DNA from: Cyprinodon diabolis
Lineage: Eukaryota; Chordata; Actinopteri; Cyprinodontiformes; Cyprinodontidae
Direction of reading: 5' to 3'
NCBI GenBank assembly: GCA_030533445.1
Contig: CM060083.1
Span: forward strand, 31,141,666 to 31,205,665
Length of the DNA: 64,000 bases
Part shown: one piece after another, positions 57,401-64,000 of the stretch
How positions within the stretch are numbered: position 1 is the stretch's first letter
Layout of the letters: each line of letters begins with the position of its first letter
The notes under the pieces: model-generated
Told to the model about the DNA's origin: nothing
Seen by the model: only the letters and a program-made list of their open reading frames with translations
The model's database searches: none
Translations under genes and position numbers: made by a program

Positions 57401-58150
57401 TACAGTCCCTTACAAAAGTATCCATACTCTTTGATCTTCTTTATGATTTGTTTTTTTTTCACATTATAACCACAGAATTAAAGTAATTCTATGTGATTGA
57501 CCGACGTAATGAGGGTCATCCTTTTTGATGTGAAAATGTTTTAAAATGTGCCACACCAACCAAAACATTGTCGACCACTTTAACTGACACGTCTCAAGGA
57601 AGAGCATGAATTAGAGAGCTGATAATAGGCCCATTGTGACTCTGGGGGAGCTGCAGAAATCCACAGCTCAGGTGGGAGAATCTGAGGACAGACACCTTTC
57701 ATATGCAACAAATCTGGTCTTCCTGGAAAAGAGGAATTCTTTGTTGAAGTTGGGCCTAATTCTAACCTATATACAGCACGCAGCAAACATGGAAGAAGGT
57801 CCTCTGATCAGATGAAACCGTTCTGAGCACAACATCCACTATGAAACATGGTGGCCTGAGCATGATGCTGTGGGGAGGCGTTTCTCAAGCAAAGACAACT
57901 GCTCCAGGTGGTCAGACTCCATGGAAAGATGAATGGTGCCAAGTTCGGGATAATCCTGAAACCACTCAAAATGGCAGGAAGCTTCACCTTACAGTCAGAA
58001 AAAGAATGGTTTACAGCCAGGGCTGCAACGGAGGTGTTTAGATTAAGGCATATTCATGTAGTATCATTTCCACTTTACAACAACGCTTCTATATTAGTGC
58101 ATTACATTTTGTGGCTAAGACATAAAAGTAGGATTTGAATACTTATGCAT
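57401..58150 (+). mobile_element. Degraded Tc1-like element, both ends traceable
   Basis: The left end TACAGTCCCTTACAAAAGTA and the right text GGATTTGAATACTTATGCAT correspond to the inverted ends of a fish Tc1-like family. Inside, GACTCTGGGGGAGCTGCAGA, then K-H-G-G-L-S-M-M-L-W-G-G (57844-57880) from the transposase, can be read. It is frameshifted and truncated. Confidence 0.7.
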
Positions 58151-59640
58151 TTGATCATAAATCTGACCCACTACTACAATTTAAGATAATCGGATGACAA
58201 GTGGAAAATATAGCCTCCATGATAAAAGAAAATCAGGGTTTAGGAATGTCTAAGTTAAGCCAATACGAGTGGTTACTTCACTGTGGACAATCATTTTGGG
58301 CACGATGACAATGCAACTCGCAGACCCTTGTCCCTTGCATGACTGAAAACTACAGTGTGTCACAGCGGGGAAAAGAAACCACATTGACGTTTAATCTGGG
58401 AAAATACAACAGAGTGGCCAGCATGTTTATTTAATATCGTCCGTTTCTCAGATCATTGCGCTCCTATAAAATGGTTCGTAAAATGATCAATGTGCTCTTT
58501 AAGACGGGGAAAGCCGATGTGGTGAGCGCTGGCGTCCACCAGTTGTTTTTAAAGCAGAATGAAAAATCATTAAGGTCCACTTCCACAAACATGATACCAG
58601 CAGCAACGCGGGAGAAAAGGAGTAATTGCCCAAAGCTTGCAGGAGTAAGCTGGAGCATTGTGGCTTTGCGCTGGGTGTTGAGACCTTGTAACCGAAGCAC
58701 TGTGGAGAGATTCAAGAGGCCAAGCGGGGGGAGTGTAGCAAAGGGGGAGGCCGGACGATGGGGAAGTTAAGAAGAAGAAAAAGACTGGACAGGCAGAATA
58801 GGAAAGAGTGTTTAGAGAGAAGCACAACAAAAGGAGAGGCACCTCCCAAAGTCACACCGCCTGACCTCAGACGTCTCTTCAAAATGCCCACAAGAGTAAG
58901 AATCCCCACACAGGAAGTTCTCCACAAGCTGCTCTTTGTGTAGGAACGGAGCCATGCTTCAGTGTGGGCAGCGCTTCACTCTTTACTCTCACTCAGAAGC
59001 CAGAGTTACAGCTGGCCTTTTGGACTGCAGCAGGGACACACGTAAGAACTTGCATTCGCCCACACAGTCGCACACCCACCCAAACAACACCACCATTTAC
59101 ATTGTAAGGCCTTGATATGCATTATCGGTTGTTTAATATGAATAAATCCTGTTTGGAAGTGAACTTGAAAGAAAAATCAACAAGACGCTAAAAGGGAGGC
59201 TCCCTGGGAAAGTTCAGATTCCTTCTGTTCCTGTCGGAGAGGCTTCAAAAGGACAAGAGTGAAAGAACCGAGTTATGGAAAGAAAGAAGCACCAACACAG
59301 GAAGGTCGGATGTACCCGAAGAAAGAAAAAAAAAGGATAAAAAGACACAAGGAGGTGATGCATAAATTACTCTCATGTGGTTTTGATCCTGAAAAGGCAA
59401 GCTTGTAAATAACACATCCGGTGATCCTTTAAGAGAGTCAGATCGTTATTCAAAGTTTTATTATGTCCAGCCATCCATGCTAGATCCCCGCCCCCAAGTG
59501 CATATTATGTTTGCTTTTCTAACTCCCATCTCCACCGCAAGAGAGTTAAGTTTAACAAAAAGCGCTTAGGGTGACTTAAAGCATTTCTCCTCTAACTGTG
59601 AGGTGGAGGAAAAGCTTTTCCGTATTATTTTTTTGCAGAA
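58150..59640. other. Probable intron or spacer, nothing firm
   Basis: Short open frames occur on both strands (104 codons at 58456-58770 on +; 61 codons at 58758-58943 on +, rich in R and K), but none has a recognisable domain or splice context. Confidence 0.4.
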
Positions 59641-59689
59641 CAGCCCAACCTCATTCCAACTGGACGGTGAGTATTTAGAAACATCCATT

Positions 59690-60760
59690 TTCCAACTTTC
59701 CTACAGATTCTCAAAAGGATTCGGTCTGGACTTTGACTGGGTTGTTCTAAAACATTATAATGCACTGACATCATTTATTGCATTGCATAGCTGTTTGAAC
59801 GCTCACAGTGGGCCCAGGTTAATCTCCTCTCCACTCTTTAAAATCTTAATCTAACTATCTTACCAGCAAATCTGACCAGCCTCCCAATTATACACAAATC
59901 CAAGTGTGCATATTCTGTGTGAATACATACATTTTACAGCAAATTCAAAAGGTTCTGCAAACTCATAAGTAAAACTAGCACAAAACTGAGACTGACACAC
60001 ACAACAGGCTAAGAAAAATTGCTGCAAGTACTAAAACTGCAAGTAAAGAACAGCTGCAAACTAGGAGCTTTGGAAATGCTCCAGACTACTGAGGGAGAGA
60101 TATTTATTAGCTAATATGGAATGAACCCTTAGTAAAGGCATAATCAGGATGCTAAGACAGTTTAATTGTTTATTTAAAAACAACAACAAAAATTTACCTT
60201 TGCTTTATCTCGTCCAGGTGTTCTCTGGACAGAATCTTATTTATGTCTTTGCTAAGGGGCTGGTCCATAGATGTCAAGTCGTAGTAATGCATTCGTCAGG
60301 TCTCAGATGAGGAACAGTAATGATGTCTCAGCCTAGTGGTAAGAAGCTCTCCATTAGGAAGTGCTGTTTTGCAGCTTTTCTTAGCTTTCAATTATATTTT
60401 TGCTACTTCCAGTATGTTTTCTTTGCCTGTGTTCTGCACGTTAGCATCATTTATGTTTTGCAATATTTTTTTTGTGTTTGCAGCATTTTCTTTCACTTTG
60501 CTGCTCTCCATTTTCTGTGAGTGGAGACCTTCCCCTTTGCATCATATTTGCTTTGCTTGCGTTAAGTTTCAGATTTGGGTTTGATGTAAAATCCGGTATT
60601 TACAGACCTTTTTTCATGCTTGGTGCATGATGCTGTCACCACCATACATTAATGTAGGGATAGTGTGTTTAGGATGATATGCTGTGTTGTATGCATGCAC
60701 TCACTGCATTCGTGTCTTTGTGGCAAACATGAAAGAGGATTTCTGAATGCAACTGGCTCA
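59690..60760 (-). mobile_element. Antisense Tc1-like relics, split
   Basis: TCTGGACTTTGACTGGGTTG followed by TTCTAAAACATT at 59730-59760, and GCATGATGCTGTCACCACCA at 60627-60646, are antisense transposase text. They lie about 850 bp apart, further than in an intact copy, so either a later insertion separates them or they are two copies. Confidence 0.5.
60205..60297 (-). CDS. Weak candidate exon on the - strand
   Basis: On the - strand, an ATG frame of about 31 codons (M-H-Y-Y-D-L-T-S-M-D-Q, S-K-D-I-N-K-I-L-S-R-E-H, D-E-I-K-Q) ends at a good donor, CAAAG/GTAAAT. The frame is closed by TGA just upstream, so it could only be a first coding exon. It leaves in phase 2, but the exon at 56869 needs phase 0, so the two cannot be joined directly. 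I do not recognise the peptide. Confidence 0.2.
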
Positions 60761-60836
60761 GATTAACTTTATTTAGTTGTATCAAACTAATAAAAGGGGC
60801 AAAGTGCAAATGTATGACACACATTTAAGATATTTC

Positions 60837-60964
60837 CCCATAAATATAGTATATACTTACTAGTATATACTATCTTAATGTAAGTTACATAAAAACACCA
60901 ATAATATATATCATAGTGATTGTAATGGGAAAAATGGGGGGGGGGGGGGGGGTGATCAAGTCTA
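60837..60964. repeat. Low-complexity tracts
   Basis: An imperfect AT palindrome (ATAGTATATA...TATATACTAT, 60846-60873) and a G-run at about 60936-60952. Confidence 0.7.
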
Positions 60965-62097
60965 AATAATTTTTCAAGACACTACACCTTTTTTTTTTTT
61001 TAGCTATTTAAGAAAAGCAGTATAATATGTCATCAGTCACTAAAAAGGTGAAACTCAATATCAATGCATTTAATTACAATACTTGAACTAGATTCAACAT
61101 GTACTTCAATTTCTTAAGAACAACTTCTGCTAGTTTTCATTCCAAAGACAAAGGGTTTATCATACAAGTACAAAGCAATGAATAAAAAAGGTACAGGCAT
61201 TGATATCGTGAAAGGAGGATAAATGATGCATCAACAACCTCCTATTAATCAGAAGCTGTGAGGATAAAACTGTATTTGTGGAAATAAGTGTCACATAACG
61301 CTGCCAATAGCTGGCATTACCATGACTGCCTCTATGAGTGCAAACAAGTGTGAATGCCCAGGGTGTGCCAGTGAGCATGCCCCCATACGAAAAAAACAAC
61401 TAAACAAATCACTCCTTCCCTGAAGGCCACAAAGCAATACAGCTCAGCTAGATCAGCTGCAACAAGGCAGCACATCTGGATGTTAGTTTGAAAAGATAAG
61501 CCTGGCAAAAGGGCAGCAGGCACAGAGAGGATGAATTATTTGGCTTAAAGGGATCTTGGTACTCAGTCTTATAGCTTGACCCAGCTCTTAATGGCTCCTG
61601 GAAGCAACTTCAAAAAGATAACCAAGCAGATACTCCATAAAACACCAGTTTCTCCTCTGTCACCTGAGATAAGACAGGAGTTCAGACAGGGGGGTTAGGA
61701 GGGGGGATTATGTTTGTTATCTTGTAATGCAGCTGCACTTGAAGTAATGCAGCGATACGGCAAAACACTCTGACTGATCTGAAACACTTTGCTGCTACAA
61801 TGACCAAGTTTCTCTTGGTATTTCGGAACTTTTCTCACAGATCACAAAGAGGTCCTCCAGACAAAAATACACTCATACCTAAGAGCCATTTAGAGAGACC
61901 AATAAACCAAACATCAGTGTCTTTGTTCCCTGGGAGGTAGTGAAGTTTCTAGAGAGAAGCAATAGGAGAACAAGCACACTTCATGCAGACACTATAAATC
62001 CAGATGCCTGATTGGATTTCATAACTGTTAAGTGAAAGGGAATTGATATGTTCAGTTTTGTTCACTTGGACTGAGCTTGGACCATGAACTAAATATA
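60965..62097. other. Probable intron or spacer
   Basis: No exon, RNA gene or named repeat was recognised. Confidence 0.4.
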
Positions 62098-62105
62098 ATC
62101 TATAT

Positions 62106-63137
62106 CAGTGTTTCCCAACATTTTTTGACTTGTGTACCCCTTTGGGCATTTTTGTTCTTACCACGAGTACCCCTCTCAGTCAAAAGTATTCTTGATTGTC
62201 CAAAATTGGAACGTAGAATAACTGATTATAAAATTAAAACAATTTTTTTTTGTATCTTTTAATTTGAGCATTTAAAGGTATAGTGGAGGATGTTCTTTTT
62301 CCATGTGGATCATCAAAATAAGTGGTCCTTGTCAATCATCGCCTTCGTACGTGCTCATCCCCATTTTCACTTAGCAGGGGTGAGTCTGACATATTGTGAA
62401 ATATTGCAAATCTTTTTTTGGAAAGTAAGTTTGTATGAGCGATGCAAACAGCAACTTTTACACAGAGCATGCACGAGGTGAAATGGACTTGCGCATGTTC
62501 TAGTACACATTAAATATGCATCCTCTCTTGGGAGCGGGTATAGGGTTGTGCATGTGCTTTTTTTTTCTTTTAAGAGTAGAGGGAGGTTCTGTTCAAAAAT
62601 TCGCGAAAATCCTCTGCTATACCTTTAATTTGTAGTCATTTTGTTCTTTTCATCTCAAATGAATAAAACAACTTAAATATGTTGCATGGATGTTAAAAAG
62701 GAATTTAAATAAGTACAAAATAACATCATAATATAAATCTGTATTTATAAAACTGGAGCTCATCTGAGTAACTCCCCTAAAATTACATTTAAACTTCATG
62801 AATTGGGAGCAAAACTTAGTCAGACTTAATTAGTTTTACTTTGTTTTCCTCAAAACAACTGAGCTGCTTTGATGAGCTCAGTGTGACAACAGGTGATAAC
62901 AGGCCGTTCTCTACATCCAGTCTGTTTCTCTGCCTCGTTTTGGTGAATTCAAACATAAGAAAAACTTACTTTTTGGTTAATAAAGCTTGTTAGATTTTTC
63001 AATTGGACCTCACAAGACAAAACAGATCCCTGCCTTATTTTATATTACTACCTGAGGAAAGAAAATATTTTCATGTAACCCTGGCGATGCACTTGTGAAC
63101 CACAAGGGAAACACGTATCCCCTTTTGGGAATCACTG
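62106..63137. mobile_element. Non-autonomous hAT-like element
   Basis: The inverted ends are CAGTGTTTCCCAACA on the left and, read inward from the right, CAGTGATTCCCAAAA. Flanking 8-mers ATCTATAT and ATCTAAGT agree at 6 of 8 positions. Text near both ends (TTGACTTGTGTACCCCTTTG; GGAAACACGTATCCCCTTTT) is typical of a common fish hAT-derived repeat. No transposase frame is present. Confidence 0.75.
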
Positions 63138-63145
63138 ATCTAAGT

Positions 63146-64000
63146 CATATAGTTTCATGTTTCCTGCTGGAAGGTAAACATCTGCTCAGATTTGTTCTGT
63201 AGGTTTCCTTCTGGAATTCGCCGGAATTAATGATATGGATTTTCTTATATACTTTAACAAGCTTCCTCTTAACGTCCTCAAAAAAACCCTCCTTACAGCA
63301 GGACCATACCAACGTTTTGTGGGTTTTCCAACGCATCATGTTTGTCTCATAGTGTCTTATCTTACCATAACACCTTTTAAGTGTGCTGCCCCTAAATGGC
63401 TTTAACAATGTCTTCCCTATTGCTTCCCTAAAAGACCATATTTGTTGAGTGCTCAAAAAAAAAATGTTTTATTGCCATAATGTGAAACCCTCACAGATTA
63501 TGGATGCTGATTTAAGGCGCTGTTATTACTATTCTATCTTAATTCCAACAAACAGGCAACAACTTTCAAAAGATTAACTTACTCAGCCAAGCGTAGCACA
63601 TTTGCAAAAATTGGCTAGAATCTGAATCACCTTAAAAGAAAATACATCATAGTAAATCAAAAAGAATGTCAGCACAGGGAGCACCCATCATCTCTCATCT
63701 GCGGAAAGAAATTGTGGAAACAAGATTGTTTGTTCTCGGATTACCCGAAATCTTTACATCTCGCCTAACACACAAAAGGCCAGTTAGATTTTATCCCGTA
63801 AATCCATTTACTCACTCATCATCGTTCACAAGATAATAACTCACGTCAACATGAAATGCCTGAGTCCCTCAAAGCATCTAAATACTGAGTTATTCTTTCC
63901 ACGAGAAAACCACGTTTATAAAATCTTCAAACTGCCACCAAGAAACAAAAACACCAACTTTCCAGGCAGAAATACCTCCTGCCGAGATGTTCACGAATTT
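63146..64000. other. Right-edge spacer or intron
   Basis: A 103-codon - strand open frame (63145-63456) has no domain I recognise and abuts the hAT-like element. Nothing else is seen up to the window edge. Confidence 0.4.

Noticed and set aside
58758..58943. Basic 61-codon + strand open frame
   Set aside because: It is rich in R and K, but has no domain, no splice context and no neighbouring exon, so chance is more likely.
63145..63456. 103-codon - strand open frame next to the hAT-like element
   Set aside because: I found no transposase motif or other recognisable feature. It may be repeat-derived, but this cannot be supported.

Overview
This window is vertebrate, almost certainly teleost, nuclear DNA: sparse exons with GT-AG introns, AT-rich spacers, and repeat families typical of ray-finned fish (Tc1/mariner, hAT-like and TTAA-target DNA elements, LINE C-terminal fragments, MITEs). 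It is dominated by one complete gene on the + strand, the Notch ligand gene jagged1 (jag1; the a or b teleost paralogue could not be decided). I could place all 26 coding exons. They splice without a frameshift into 1217 codons plus stop, close to the size I recall for human JAG1, with GT-AG boundaries at every junction.

Layout. 1-18.35 kb is an upstream intergenic region holding only repeats: a ~31-bp minisatellite, degraded Tc1-like copies, one nearly intact Tc1-like transposon with TA duplications, an hAT-like element, LINE fragments, and a foldback MITE that ends about 150 bp from the jag1 promoter. 18.36-18.74 kb holds a TATA-like box, a GC box and a leader with three short upstream ORFs. 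18.74-52.48 kb is the jag1 coding region: signal peptide, N-terminal Notch-binding region, DSL domain, 16 EGF repeats, cysteine-rich region, one membrane span and a cytoplasmic tail ending in the PDZ-ligand-like YIV. Introns 2 and 3 are the largest (8.7 and 6.1 kb); intron 3 carries a TTAA-flanked foldback element with 399-bp arms and an hAT-like element with a perfect 8-bp duplication. 52.48-53.87 kb is the 3' UTR, with miR-200-type and miR-34-type seed matches.

55.96-56.87 kb carries the last two coding exons of a - strand gene that converges on jag1. Sequence character and the tail-to-tail order suggest slx4ip, the neighbour of JAG1 in mammals. Its upstream exons should lie beyond the right edge. 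The remaining 57-64 kb reads as its intron plus transposon relics, with one weak candidate exon at 60.2 kb.

I found no tRNA, rRNA or CRISPR array, and nothing that I would call an undescribed biological system. The points most worth a second look are the young foldback element, the MITE with an RBPJ-like motif next to the jag1 promoter, the frame-preserving stop-free intron 1, the miRNA seed matches, and the perfect palindromes.
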